From contig NC_133770.1 of the NCBI RefSeq assembly GCF_003597395.2, forward strand, positions 289,724,518 through 289,788,517: a stretch of DNA of 64,000 nt. Reading direction: 5' to 3'. Below the pieces are notes generated by a model that did not search any database, was not told the DNA's origin, and saw only the letters and a list, made by a program, of their open reading frames with translations. A program made the position numbers and the translations under genes. Below are positions 21,395 through 33,199 of the stretch, piece by piece. The DNA comes from Chelonoidis abingdonii (taxonomy: Eukaryota; Chordata; Testudines; Testudinidae). How positions within the stretch are numbered: the stretch's first letter is position 1; the number at the start of each line of letters is the position of its first letter.

Positions 21395-22790
21395 AGTTTG
21401 AGCCTCCCCAAACAGTCTGGTGTGGCCCCGCCCACTCTCTGTCCCCAGGAGTGCCTGCTTTCAGAGTTCCCATTCTTCCATGGCTCAGGCTGAGGCTAGG
21501 TACAGGACGACCTACTGCCAGAATTCAGGGAGGCTGGACCTAGTGCCCACTTGGTGGTTTGGACTGAGCCACCTGCCCGTCATTCCGGAGCTGAGGTCAG
21601 GGACTCTGGGGCCACACCACCTGCCTGGCACTCCAGGCTGGGGACAGCAGCACTGTGGCCAAGCCGCCCGCCTGGCACTCCGGGCTGGGGGCACTCGGGC
21701 GGCCCTGGGCTGGGGCAGGGAGGGCAGTGGCTGCAATGGGGGTGCTCTGGGCTCTGGCAGGGGAAGAGGGGATGGAAGAGAAGGGAGAATGGGTGGTATC
21801 ATAACTTCTTACTCAGATTTGAACCTTAGCATTCATAACCTGAGAAGTTAGCAGAACCCCTCTAAGCTTAATTACCAGCTCAGATTTGATCTCGCTGCCA
21901 CCAGCCAAAAATTTCAGGGTTTGGCTCCCTCTGGTCTCCCTAAACCCTCCCTGGGGAACCCCAAGACTCAGAAGCCCTGAGTCTTACCACAAAGGGAAAT
22001 AACCCACTTCCCTTCCCCCTCTCTCTCCACCCAGACTTTCCTCTCTGGGCTAATCTGAGAGTTACTGATGCATCTCTTTACATCACATACCAAGAAGCAT
22101 GTCTCCTCTATTCCACAGAGACACAAACCCCAAATACAAGGAAACAGAAATGATTCTCTCTCTCTTCCCCCTCCCACAAATCCCTGGTGCTGCAGAGCTT
22201 TACCCTCCGTAGATCTAACACTAAGAGAATTCCCCTTCCCTTCGTTTTTAGCCTACCCAGAGAGAAAAACTCAAACAAGTCTTAAAAAGAAAGCTTTATA
22301 TAAAAAAGAAAGAAAAAAACACATGAACATATGATCTCTGCATAAGTTGACAATACACAGGCTATTACTTAAAAGAAAAATAATGAACAGACATTCAAAA
22401 AAGAGATACAATTTAAACATTCCAGCAAACTACACACATGTAAATACAAAACAAAACATATAAAAGCCTATTGTTTTGCTACCTTTGTACTCACAACTTT
22501 GAAACTGAAGATTAGAAGCTTGAAGATAGAAAGAAGCCTCCCATAGCCGAGAGACAGACAAAAGACAAAAAACCCAAACATTCCCTCCCCTGAGCTTTGA
22601 AAAATCTGATTTCCTGATTGGTCCTCTGGTCAGGTGTTTGGTTCCCTTTGTTAACCCTTTACAGGTAAAAGAAAAATTAACCCTTAGCTATCTGTTTATG
22701 ACAGGTGGGGTCTCAGGCAGAAAGGGAGGGGTCGGGGACTAGCCTCCTCCAGCGGCCGGTTCACCCGCTATCCATGGCTGTGGTGGATTG
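21395..22790. repeat. GC-rich interspersed repeat, split by a solo LTR
   Basis: 21395-21796 and 22704-22790 are the two halves of a GC-rich turtle-type repeat (GAGCCTCCCCAAACAG, later GCGGCCGGTTCACCC). The 143- and 96-codon frames here are low-complexity Gly/Pro/Arg-rich and overlap on both strands, so I do not call them genes. Its class is unknown. Confidence 0.5.
21792..22708 (-). mobile_element. Solo LTR, family B, with 5-bp target duplication GGTGG
   Basis: The LTR is 21797-22703 (907 bases), flanked by perfect GGTGG copies at 21792-21796 and 22704-22708. Read on -, it begins TGTCATAAACAGATAGC and ends TATGATA where TATGACA would be usual. The start and the ACCTGTAAAGGGTTAAC stretch are features of a very common turtle LTR. 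No internal region is present, so it arose by LTR-LTR recombination. The related copy is at 46341-47969. Confidence 0.88.
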
Positions 22791-22799
22791 TCCATCACT

Positions 22800-22951
22800 G
22801 GCAATTTTTTTTTAAAATCCAGCATGGAATTTTTTTCTAAAAGCCAAGCTCTGGTTCAAATATGAATTAATCCAAGGAAATCCTATGGCCATTGCCTGTC
22901 AGGAGGTTATGCTAAATGATCAGAGTGGTCCCTTCTGGCTTTATGGTCTAC
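22800..22951 (+). mobile_element. CR1 LINE tail fragment
   Basis: TGTCAGGAGGTTATGCTAAA, GATCAGAGTGGTCCCTTCTG and TATGGTCTA are the last part of a CR1 on +. It is very short and worn. Confidence 0.65.
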
Positions 22952-25300
22952 ACATCTCCAAAGAGAACATTATTCTCATTTCTGCCTGCAAATCAAGCCC
23001 AGTCATCCTGTTGGCTGATTTAGGAGACACCCTTTTCATTTGCTTGTAATATTTGGTGAGTGGCATTTTATCTGTTTGATGAATACAAGTGTGGCTAGGC
23101 ATTTGCAAGAGTCTTCACACATGGAAATGCTCTCCCAGTCATTCTGAGAGCTCTTAGTACGTTGCACGCTGGAAGGGGAAGGAGGGAGGATTTAATGGAG
23201 GAGAAAAAAGAAATGTAAAAAGGAAGAGAAGCAGCAGCATGTCACTGCCTGCACCACTATCACCAGCACAGGTAGAAGATGGGCCCCTTGCCTGGTAATT
23301 TCATCAGACAGCTATGTGCATGGAATATATGACTGATATCACGTGTGTGTGACATACTATGGAGGCAGCTGGATTTAATCCATGCACTTCAATATATGGA
23401 AGAGTGTGTTGTTTTACTTGAGGTAGGGAGATATACAGTCTTGCAAGAGACCAAGAACAGAGAAAATTCAGTGAGTCAGAAACAGATCTGGCTGCAACCT
23501 TCTCAACCAGGGCCCTAATCCTACAATGACTTCAGTGAGGCTACACGTGGGCACAGGTTACAGAATCAAGCCATGGGATTGCACGTGGGCAGACACAAGC
23601 AATTATTTAGTGTGAAGAGAACACGGGAGGTAAAGGTCAGCAAATCTGTCTTAATCTTTCTCATGCAGGAAGGGACCCAACTCTTTCAAAATCTGGGGTC
23701 TTTCTCCATTGACAAATGTAATCATACTCTTTCTTGCCCCGAAGAAGGCTGGAGATTTAACATTTCCTGTGGTATCTTTCTGTCCCAAAAGTGTTCCCCT
23801 TCGGATGATATTTTCAGTCATATTTAGGCACAGGTAATGATTTAGATGTCTATCTTTAGGCACTCAAGCTTGACAATTTGGCCTCAATACTTTCTTCAGA
23901 TACAGTGTAAAGATTTAGTGAGTCAAGTCTTGATGTCACCTATGTGAGTCCTTTCACAGTAACTCCATTCTGAGACAAGACTTGTCCCAGCTAATGAATA
24001 ATACCAACTCTTTGTTTCATACCCGCAAAGATAAATATTGGCAATGGAAGAATGAACAAAGATTAGAGCAGTAAGTTTGCTAAACACAGTCAGTGCCTGC
24101 ATTGCTCATTGCCGCTGAACTGTGAGGAATAATTAAATAAACTTGGTGGGGTGTTGTATAAATTTCATCATCCTAAAAACTTTTTATTTGTAAGCACTCT
24201 CAGTTAGAGCTTATAAACATTCTTGACAGCTCACTTCTTCAGGACTTGGAGCAGCTGCCAAATTAATAGCTTAGGTGGGGGCTGCCATGAAACATAAAAA
24301 GTTATGACTGGTGTCAGTCCAAATTATTGTCTTTAGCTATATATTAGCGATGCAGCAGACATGGCTTTAGCCAATGAAGTAGGATTTTACAAGATGTCCT
24401 GAAGCAACCTCCAAAAGGTCATTCTAATATCCACTCTAGTCTTTTGTAGTTCTACTAATGCTGTGGTTATAGAACTTATCTCACGAGTGAAATCAATGTT
24501 TAAGGGATGCATTGTGACTATCACTTGAGTGGGAATAGGAATGGCAGGGAAGATGATCAGCCATTACAGTGATGGGGGACATTATATTTACCTAGACATC
24601 ATCCATTCGAGAGTAGAGATCATACATATGCCACACAAACAATGGAGTTTATGCTTCCCACTCATGGTGACACTGCTGAATAGGTGGCCTGCTGGGACTG
24701 AACCCAAGACATCTGGATGTAAGAGCATGAGCAGATAATCTGCCGCAGCACACAACAGCCTCATTTCTCCATTAAAGGAAAGCAGTGAGGGAGTCAGCGT
24801 GATTTCAGAAGGATGTATGGCTGTGCTCACCTGATTTTTGCAACACCAAAGGAAATAAAAGACCAGTTCTGTGTGTGATTTTTGTGGAACTGGAGCAGCT
24901 CAGACTCAATGGTGTCTCCCTGAGAGTTCTTGAAACTTATTGAAGTGCAGCTTGAAAGGTCACTGAGCTGTTAGAGGAGAGGAACAAAGGATGAGAAGCT
25001 TTCATGTGGGCTGAAGGTAGAAAACCAGAATGGTCTCAAGTGAATGCATGACTGACTGGACTTGCTTTTGATGCCTAATTTCACAGGTGCCATGTGATTC
25101 CTTGAGTATTGTAGAATGTGGGTGGGAGAGGAAGTAGTACAGTGCTAATATCACACTGATGCCAAGAGTTGAGCCTGATAAAAGGGTAGAGGATGGTGGC
25201 TTGGGTGACATACAGTGAAAGGATGAATGTCATTTGAGTTTTAGTTAGTCGTATGCTAGGCACTAGACTGGCTTTGAGACCCACTTAAGGCTTCTCTGCA
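22952..25300. other. Intergenic, unassigned
   Basis: No gene is visible. 23510-23580 and 23830-23880 contain old amniote repeat wording (GGCCCTAATCCTACAATGAC). 24665-24745 read on - looks like a worn tRNA-derived piece (GGGTTCAGTCCCAGCAGG). Nothing else is recognisable. Confidence 0.45.
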
Positions 25301-25484
25301 CAAACATTTAGTTTGCAGCAAACTGGGGTGTGACTCTACCCAGAACTAGCTTGCCACCGACTAACTGTCCAGGTGGACCCGACTGACACATTTTATTTAG
25401 TTAACACTTTCATTTTGTTGCATTTCCAAAAAGACTAGAACTGTGAAGCATGCCAGCGGAGTCCACACGGATGGTCAGTCTGTG

Positions 25485-25529
25485 GCTGGCAGCAGGGCTG
25501 GCTCCAGGGGTTTTGCCGCTCCAAGCAGT

Positions 25530-25572
<43 letters not shown>

Positions 25573-25681
25573 GCGATCGCATCTGCAGCAATTCAGTGGG
25601 AGGTCCTTTGCCCTGCTCTGGAGTGGCCGCCCCAAGCACCTGCTTGATAACCTGGTGCCTGGAGCCAGCACTGGTTGGTAG
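25485..25681. mobile_element. hAT-type MITE with a 39-base A run
   Basis: The element is 25493-25673. Its left end CAGGGCTGGCTCCAGG and the reverse complement of its right end CAGTGCTGGCTCCAGG match at 15 of 16 bases. The 8-base flanks GCTGGCAG (25485-25492) and GTTGGTAG (25674-25681) match at six of eight, both differences C/T. This fits an aged hAT target duplication. A run of 39 A lies at 25531-25569, and the polylysine frames are its product. Confidence 0.75.
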
Positions 25682-26300
25682 TGTGGGGTAAAGTCATGCC
25701 ACAAACTAGTTGTTTGTGTAGAAGAGCTCTTACATTTTTCTGTGAGAATGTCTTCACTGCAGAGGTAACCTGGGACCGGGTACCTGGTTATGGGTGTGAG
25801 CATCCACACTGCTATGTGACCATGTCATACTCATGTAGCCATGGCTACACTGACTCTACACTAGGCTGGGTGAGGAACAAGGATTTCTGGGTGTATATGC
25901 CAAGGTTCTTTGCACTATACTAAGCTGTGCCACTCTATGAATTATTTCTCAGTCTATTGTGGGAGAACTTGTCTGTCTTTCCTGGACCCCTCTGCAGAAG
26001 GGCTCTGAGCCTGCCAGCTCAGTAAATTACGACATTGCCAGGATGTCCTACTCCTCTTCTGTCTGTAGCCTCCGTGCCCACCAGTGGCAAGGCATGGATT
26101 CACCTCAGGACCATTACCTGTTCCAGCTGTTGGCACTGTTCATTGAATTCTCATTTTCACAACGGGAAGCAAATACAGGGCCTGAGATGTGGTAGAGGTC
26201 ATTTGGCAGTGTTTTATCACCATGAGAAGACAGGCAGTTGCATTCCTTGCTGAGGAGAATATGTAGCCTGCATGCAGACATGGACTAGTGGAGGTAGCTG

Positions 26301-27200
26301 ATGCAGGTTTTAATAGCTGTGGAATCTCCTTGCATTGGCCGGTGGTTTTGCCACAAGACCACAAGCATGATGGTGGGATCACATCATCATGCAGACCAGA
26401 ATTTCTTCATATGGAAAGCCACATTCCTGGAGCTGTGTGAGAAGCTTGTCCCAACCTTCCAGTGCCAGGACATGCAGAAGAAGATGGCCATACCAGTACA
26501 GAAGCATGTTGCTATTGCCCTCTGGAAGCTGGTCACCCCACACAGCTACAGCCCAGTTGCTAATCAGTTTGGCATTTGCAAATCAACTCATGGTGCTGTG
26601 GTGATGGAGGTTGGTGGGGAACTTATTGCTCTGTTTTATCTTCACAATTGCTAATGTTCCCAAAATAATAGCTGGCTTTGAGAGAAGGTGCTGATTTGTG
26701 ACTGCTAGCAGCAAATATCTCCAATGGCTGGTGATGGGACACTAAATAGGGAGGGCTCTGCGTTATTAAAGATAATTCTTTCCCACATGTCTGAGCGGTG
26801 GGTCTTATTCACATGGGCAGGGTCTAGCTGATCAGTATATTTGGAGTTGGGAAGGAATTTTCCCCAGGGTCAGATTGGCAGAGATCTTGGGTTGCTGTTT
26901 TTTTGCCTTCCTCTGCAGCACAGGGCATGAGTCACTTGCAGGTTTAAGATAGTGTAAATGGTGAAAATTCTCTGTAACTTGAATTTTTTACATCAACATA
27001 TGAGGACTTCAGTAACTCAGACAGAGATTAGGGGTCTATTCCAGGAGTGGGTGGGTGAGGTTCTGTAGCATGCAATGTGCAGATCAAACTGGATGATCAT
27101 GATAGCCCCTTCTGACTTTAAAGTCTATGAGAACTGTACCTGGGTCATGGATGGCATACGTGTGGAATGCCCATGAATCTCAGTAAACTGCTTGGGTTTC
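26301..27200 (+). pseudogene. Harbinger transposase remnant, interrupted by CR1
   Basis: The frame from 26301 reads FFIWKATFLELCEKLVPTFQ, then HVAIALWKLVTPHSYSPVAN and QFGICKSTHGAVVMEVGGEL, which is the helix-turn-helix part of the HARBI1-like family. After a stop at about 26652, another frame gives NVPKIIAGFE (ending near 26683). A CR1 then intervenes, and at 27132 NCTWVMDGI resumes, where D (27150-27152) corresponds to the first catalytic Asp. The later D and E are not found. It is not functional. Confidence 0.78.
26684..27131 (+). mobile_element. CR1 LINE 3' end inside the Harbinger transposase
   Basis: It shows GCTGATTTGTGACTGCTAGC, GGAGTTGGGAAGGAATTTTC, GGATGATCATGATAGCCCC and ends in TTTAAAGTCTATGAG. 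The transposase frame reads IIAGFE just before it and NCTWVMDG just after, which defines the insertion site within a few bases. The right end of this CR1 is also where the 8.4-kb duplication starts (27022). Confidence 0.85.
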
Positions 27201-27786
27201 CCTTCTATGAAAAGTTCTCAAGCATCATCAGCCAAAGTAGGTTAAGATTCAGGTGAATATAAATAGAGTGCTGAATTAGGATGCATTAGCTTGCCATCTC
27301 AACCCCACCCCCCGTGGACTGGAAGTACCAAGAGACTTTTTAAAGTAATCTGCACTCAGTACAGCCACAGGTCATACAATGGGACTTAAAATCAAAAAAG
27401 ACAATGCTTAAATGCTTGCGCCAGTGCATGAAAAAATACATTGTAGTATATAGCTGGACAAGCATGTATACTTGTGCCGTGCATGGTCCTGGGTCTGCAG
27501 GCATGGCTCAGCTTGTAACCCCAGTTTTGCATGCATATAACAGTATGTGCTAGAATAAATCAGCATTTGCTTGTTTACATTTCATCTTGCTTGGACTTCA
27601 TCTTGGATTGAAATGTTGTGGGGGGCAGGGAGGGGAGGCACAGAGGAATGGAAGCCAGGGAAATGATGATGCTTCTGCCCTCAACTGAAGCAAAAGCTGC
27701 CCCACAGCACACAATATCTTCCATACTAATAATTGCATTGGTCCTAAACTGGTAAGAACCTCCCACTTATTTTGTAATCCCCTCCC
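27201..27786. other. Interior of second Harbinger, not readable
   Basis: The C-terminal half of the transposase should lie here, but I cannot read it in any frame. The sequence is worn or replaced. Confidence 0.4.
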
Positions 27787-28330
27787 CTAAGAATAACAAA
27801 GATGGTGGTGGCATCTTAACTGGTATTGCTGTGGCCGTGATGCTTCCACTCTGGTCTGTTTCCCCAGGTCCTCCTCATAACGGATCCATGGACGCAGGAC
27901 TGAGACATCCTCCGGTCCTTCTGTCCATGAAGTCTGTTCAGCTTCTCTGCTCTCTACGGCTCCAGTCAAAAAATAAGCCTGTTTGGTCTCAAAAGCCTGT
28001 CCAACAAGACAGTGGGCTCCGTGCTTAGGGCAGGGCTGAGTACATGCCCAAACTCCTTGTAGTAGAGGCAGGTTGACAGTGAGTTTCCAGACTTCCACTG
28101 GCATCTTTTGCCTTGTGGTACACAATTTTCAGGCTTTTGATTCCTTCCCTGCAGCAAATTCCCCTCTGGTGAATCCCCTTCTCTGCCAGGCCCTTGGACA
28201 TACAGGTAATGATTTCGGCTATATCTCCCCTAATCATGCTCCTTACTGCCCTCAGTACATTGGTGTGAGCCTCTGGCTAGCTAGCACCATGATGAGGAGC
28301 ACTTGGACAGCATCTCTGTTTAGTTAGGTG
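27787..28330 (-). pseudogene. Harbinger Myb/SANT-like protein remnant
   Basis: On -, the frame 28237-28025 reads MIRGDIAEIITCMSKGLAEK, GIHQRGICCREGIKSLKIVY and HKAKDASGS. This matches the ISxxMAEKGxxRxxxQCRxKIKxLKxxYxKAKD pattern of the trihelix partner protein of Harbinger elements. The overlapping frame 28125-27787 carries the shifted continuation. Frame changes make it a pseudogene. The same region at 36319-36617 is a noisier copy. Confidence 0.68.
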
Positions 28331-28703
28331 CTGTTTGAGTGCTGTGTAGAAATGGAGCAGGCCACATGGAAAATGGGTTTAAGTGTTGACCAGGTGCCTA
28401 AAGTGGCAAGTGACTCCCAATACAAGAGCAGAGAGTAAGGAGAAAGTCAGGAAAATATGGTTCCCAGGTAATTGTGGGAAGGCATTGGAAGATTATCAGC
28501 ACTTGAATTCTGTTACCAGATTCAGCCTGCTTCCACATTACACAGCAGGCAAATCTGAGCCAGAGTAAAAGCAAAACCCAGTCTCTACTCTATACCCCCA
28601 GCCAGCAGAACACATGGTTAAAGATACACATGTGGATGGTAGAAGACGTTAGGACTAAAACTCGAGTAAGATCCTGGGTTAATGCTGCAGTGAAGACATA
28701 CCC

Positions 28704-29164
28704 TGTGAATCTCTACAGCTGAACTTGGGGTGTGTGATGCTTAATCATTGAGGGTGAAGTCAGCCTCTATGCAGGCAAAATAGGCAAGATCTGGGGCCAG
28801 GATTGGGGAGTTCACAACAGCTCCCCTGTGCTTGCTATTCCAACCAACAGGCTGGCCTTATTGTGGTAGGGCCGCTAGGTGTGTGCAAACAGATCCCATG
28901 GTCCCTTCCCAGGCCTGCATCATACAGGGTTGGCACAGAGACCCAGGACAAGAATTTCAAAACTGAGTGCTTAACATTAACTTATATTTAGCCCCCTATA
29001 TCGGTGACCTGATTTTCAAAAGGGCTGAGCACCCAGAGCCACCACTGAGTGACTGTCCAGCACTTCTGAAAATCAGGCAGCTGTCTCTACATCGTGCAGG
29101 GACTGCAAAGGCAAGTCCCATACACGTTGGCTCCACTTCAGCCCCCTCCAGCCCTCCATGCAGG
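28704..29164. other. Unassigned; old amniote repeat wording
   Basis: 29000-29090 holds the frequent GACCTGATTTTCAAAAGGGC and TGAGCACCCAGAGCC repeat. No gene is seen. Confidence 0.4.
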
Positions 29165-29961
29165 ATCTAGGACATGGCTGGGCAAAGTTTTTGGCCTGAG
29201 GCCCACATCTGGGAATAGAAATTGTATGGCGGGTCATGAATGCTCACAAAATTGGGGTTGGTATGCAGGAGGGGGTGAGGGCTCTGGGGTGGGGCTAGGG
29301 ATGAGGAGTTTGGGGTGTAGGAGGGTTCTCTGGGCTGGGACCAAGGGGTTTGGTGGGCAGGAGGGGGATCAGGGCTGGGGCAGGGGGTTGGGGTGTGAGA
29401 TGGAGCGCACGCTCCAGCTAGGGGTGTAGGCTCTGGGGTGGGGCTTGGGATGAGGGGTTTGGGGTGCAGGAGGGTGCTCTGGGTTGGGATTGAGGGGTTC
29501 AGAGGGGGATCAGGGCTAAGCTAGGGGGTTGTGACTCAAGGAGATGCTCAGGGGTGCAGGCTCTGGGAGGCACTTCCCTCAAGTGGCTCCCGGAAGCAGC
29601 TGCATGTCCCTTCTCTAAGTCCTTCACGGAGGCACGGACAGGTGGCTCTGCATGCTGCCCTGTCCACAGGCACTGACTTGCAGCTCCCATTGACTGCGGT
29701 TCCTGGCCAATGGGAGCTGCAGAGGCAGCGTGCAGACTGGAGGCCCTTGTCTGCCCCCTACAGTAGGATCTGGAGGGGAGGCCATGCTGCTGCTTCCAGG
29801 AGCAGCGTGAAGTGGCCTCTGACCCTGCTCCCTGGCTGGAGCATGGAAGCGGGGCAAGCGCCAGACCTCGCTCCCCAGTGGGAGCTCGAAGGCCACATTA
29901 AAAATGATTGGCGGGCTGGATCCAGCCCACAGGCCATAGTTTGCCCACACCTGATCTAGGT
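29165..29961 (+). mobile_element. Non-autonomous hAT element with 8-bp target duplication
   Basis: The element is 29173-29953, with ends CATGGCTGGGCAAAGTTTT and, reverse complemented, CAGGTGTGGGCAAACTATGG. The flanks ATCTAGGA (29165-29172) and ATCTAGGT (29954-29961) match at seven of eight bases, as for a hAT duplication. The interior is GC-rich with reiterated GGGGTGCAGGAGGG-type wording and no transposase. The 111-142-codon frames are products of that composition. Confidence 0.85.
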
Positions 29962-30539
29962 GCTGCACATTGTCTTATGGCCCTTTACAGCTGGGTGAAT
30001 TTTATTCTCCCTATTTGTGAAACCCTTTGGAATAGTCAGATGGATAATGTTACAGATGGGCTTGTTATTAATACTAATTAATCAAGCCTTCTGTAACTCT
30101 GTTTGCCCATCTTTATAAGGAGCATTATACTTAAAATGCTTAACACATGGGTTTGTAAATGAATTCATTCATTTCTAAAGTATTTTCAATTAGGTGAATG
30201 ATGCTGGCTAAGTGACAAATATGTGTTTGGTATTAGCCTTGCTATTGGTTCGTTAGTTTATTGCACTGAAGGAGATACAAAGCATGGCAATCACACACTG
30301 TCAGACTAGCCAGGATTTTCAGTAGTGGCTAGTTATTTTGAATGCCTCCATCCTTGGCGCCTAGCTTGAGACACCTTAAAGGGGCATAATTTGCCAAGAG
30401 TGGGTGCTCAGCAGTTACTGAAAGTCAGGCCCCTCAAAGTGTCTCAAGTTGGGCACCCAAACAGTGAGTCCTCCAAAATCACTAGTGTGAGTGGGATTCC
30501 AGGGGAGCCAGATGAGGTCACACAATTAAGGGTGAATTG
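29962..30539. other. Unassigned; old amniote repeat at 30330-30490
   Basis: GAGACACCTTAAAGGGGCAT and GTGTCTCAAGTTGGGCACCC mark the same kind of old dispersed repeat as at 29000. No gene is seen. Confidence 0.4.
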
Positions 30540-31526
30540 CAAAGAATGGGGCAGATGATTCTCGAATCTGGTGAATATTCCAATACTTAGATTTACCAAG
30601 CCAGCACAAATTAGCTTCTATTATACCTCACTGATTACTTAGGAGTCAGCCACACAGTTCCCTTAAAGCAACCCAGCCTCAGGCCTCTACCTAAACACCC
30701 AAGTCAGATATGATGAGGAATAATAAAAATCATTATCATACAAAAAAAGTTCTACCAATCCCAAAGGATTAGGCACATTACTTCCCAGATTAATGAATAT
30801 TCCAGATCTTACCCAAATACATGCTTACAGACAATTTTTATTAACTATACTAAAATTTATTAAAAAACAAAAGGGAGAGAGAGTATGGTTAAAACATCAA
30901 TATACATACAGAAATGAGTTCAATTCTTGAGGTTCAGATTCATAGCAGAGATGGTGAGCTTTGTAGTTGCAAAGAGTTTTTAGAATTTAGTCCATAGATT
31001 ATAGTCTAATGTCCAATATCCTATTCAGGGTGTTCCAGCTTAACTGGGATCTCAATTTTGCAATTTAAACTTCCCCTGATGAAGCATAAGCAGATCTGAG
31101 ATGAAAAGATCAGAACCCAAGGATCTTTTATACAATTTCTGGCCTTCTTTGATAGGTTGCAGTCCCTTGGCTTACAATAGGCAAACAGGGCGACTGTGAA
31201 GTAGTCCATCACCTGCACTTAGCTTCATGAATTAATATAAGGCAATTGCCTGTCTTTTCACCATTTGCAGATGATTAGCTATACATTTCAAAGAGATGAA
31301 TAAAGCAACATCCTATGTTTACAATTCATTCAGAAATCAAAAGAACACTGTAACATTTAAATGAACACAATACAGCCTAGACAGGGACTGTTGATTAAAT
31401 TGTTGACCACTACAATATATATGTAAATATTCAAAAAACAAACATTATCTCCCCATACATCTTCAAGGGTTGAATTTGAGTCATTCATCCTGCAGGACGC
31501 TTAACCCTTTCTGGTCATGCATCACA
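30540..31526 (-). mobile_element. LTR-like repeat, boundaries partly uncertain
   Basis: Read on -, it starts TGTGATGCATGACCAGAAAG (from 31526) and contains GGTTGACATTAT-poor, AT-rich sequence with CTTTTATACAATTTCTGG-type wording in antisense. It resembles a turtle LTR that I know from memory. The other end near 30540 is a guess, and no target duplication was found. The 65-codon frame on - has no domain. Confidence 0.42.
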
Positions 31527-32879
31527 ACCAGTTACTTTTGAAAATCATGGACAGGCTATTTTACAGTCAGCAGACTGTGCTGCACAGGGCATGGTCCTCT
31601 TGGTCTGACATGAGCAGAGAAACTATAGAAGCTTGTCTGAAACTTTCCCATATAAATTGTGGGGCATTAAATACTCCTGTTAGAATGGGGAATGATTTGT
31701 ATTTACCATCCTGACACTGGAAAAGCAGCCTTCTATCTAAGCATTTCTGGAGTCACTAAAATGTATTATCGAGGCATCGCTCAGCTCATGAGTAATCCTC
31801 TAATACAAAATGTTACCCGCAGAAGTACTTATGGCCTCTAAATTTACAAGTAGTTATGACATAATTCTGTGAAATGTATCAGTCTCCCCCCCAACACACA
31901 CACACCTTCCCACACTTATAGCACGTCACTCTAAAATAGATCACACAGAAATGGAACGGAAATAGAGTGTGAATTATGGAAAGCACTCAACATTGACCGA
32001 GCCCTGCACTCACTGAAATCAGTGCAACAGGCCAGTTCTGAATGCTATAGGAAGTGCCACCCACAATCTATGAGCTCAGTAGTTATTGTGTTACCTCTCT
32101 GATGGGGGTGGAAGGTTCATTCTTGAATCTGTGGGGCAGATCCTCAGCTGGGGTGAAACCTCAGCTACACTGAAGTCAATACACCTTCGTGTCTGTCTAA
32201 TCTAATTTTATCTACTCTAAGTAGATCAGCTCTGTTCTCATCTCATCTCATCTAATAGTATCTACACTATTTCATATATTCTACAGGTCCTGTCACTCTA
32301 TTGTCCAATTTATTACTTATTTAGATTGATGCAAATGCTAAAAATGTGCATCTATCCATATACTCTAAGTGCCCTGGACTAATTTAAAAATACAAGAGAG
32401 TACCCTACCATAAGCCCAGCAGTCAATATAATTCAACCCAGCACTAGTGAGCCAGGCAACTTAAAAGCTCAAATTCTCCTCCCCTTCCAGCAATTTCCCT
32501 CCTTTACAAATCTCTCCCATTTTCAAATGCCTGGAGGTAGAAAGAAAGGGCAGGGGAAAATGACATGAGCTTTGCAATAATAAGACTATGTATGAGAAGC
32601 TACTTGTCCCAAGTGGAAAGTTGCTAGAATATTTTGTTTCACTCCTCAGACCCAGGCAGACTGAAAATTCCTGCATCCATCTGCTTGACTATCCAAAGCT
32701 TGTCTACTGTGACCATCACCATAGCATTTGGTCACTAGCACAAATCCATTTTACATTAGTACATTGTATCAAAAGTCATGACCTGACTCCAGTCATCCAA
32801 AATTTGCATTACAGTAATTTCCCTAAAGTGTACCACGGGAGTTAAACAAACAGCTAATTCAGAATTTATAATCTGATCT
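31527..32879. other. Intergenic, unassigned
   Basis: No gene, LINE tail or terminal repeat is visible. There is a short CA-rich stretch at 31890-31910. Confidence 0.4.
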
Positions 32880-33047
32880 GAGAAGCCAGTTGATTACCAG
32901 AAGCTGGGAGGGAATGGATCACTCAATGACTGCCTGTTTTGTTCATTCCCTCTGAAGCATCTGGCACTGGCCACTACCAGAAGACAGGATACTGGACTAG
33001 ATAGACCATTTGTCTGTCCTCGTATGTCCATTCTTATGTTTTTATGG
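32880..33047 (+). mobile_element. CR1 LINE tail
   Basis: CCAGAAGCTGGGAGGGAATG, GGATCACTCAATGACTGCC and CCATTCTTATGTTTTTATG are the last part of a CR1 on +. The copy at 41098-41260 is the duplicate. Confidence 0.82.
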
Positions 33048-33199
33048 TCTCTGCTATTGCAATTACTCTGGCACTACGGAGTATATCGAAAGTTGTGTGT
33101 TCTCTGTGGACCTGATCCAATGCCCAAAGAAATACGTGAATCCTTTCCAATATTGGACCTAGGTCTTCTGCAGGATCTGTTTTTATATCACCCCTGTCT

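Larger units (their letters stand above)
25747..28703. mobile_element. Second Harbinger element, convergent two-gene layout
   Basis: The left end AATGTCTTCACTGCAG (25747) and the reverse complement of the right end GGGTATGTCTTCACTGCAG (from 28703) match as inverted terminal repeats. Transposase remnants lie on + (26301-26683, resuming 27132) and the Myb-like partner on - (about 28330-27787), again facing each other. A CR1 (26684-27131) splits the transposase. The right part from 27022 is repeated after the gap at 35411. Confidence 0.75.

Noticed and set aside
25443..25691. Open frames with a long polylysine run
   Set aside because: They are translations of the 39-base A run in a MITE.
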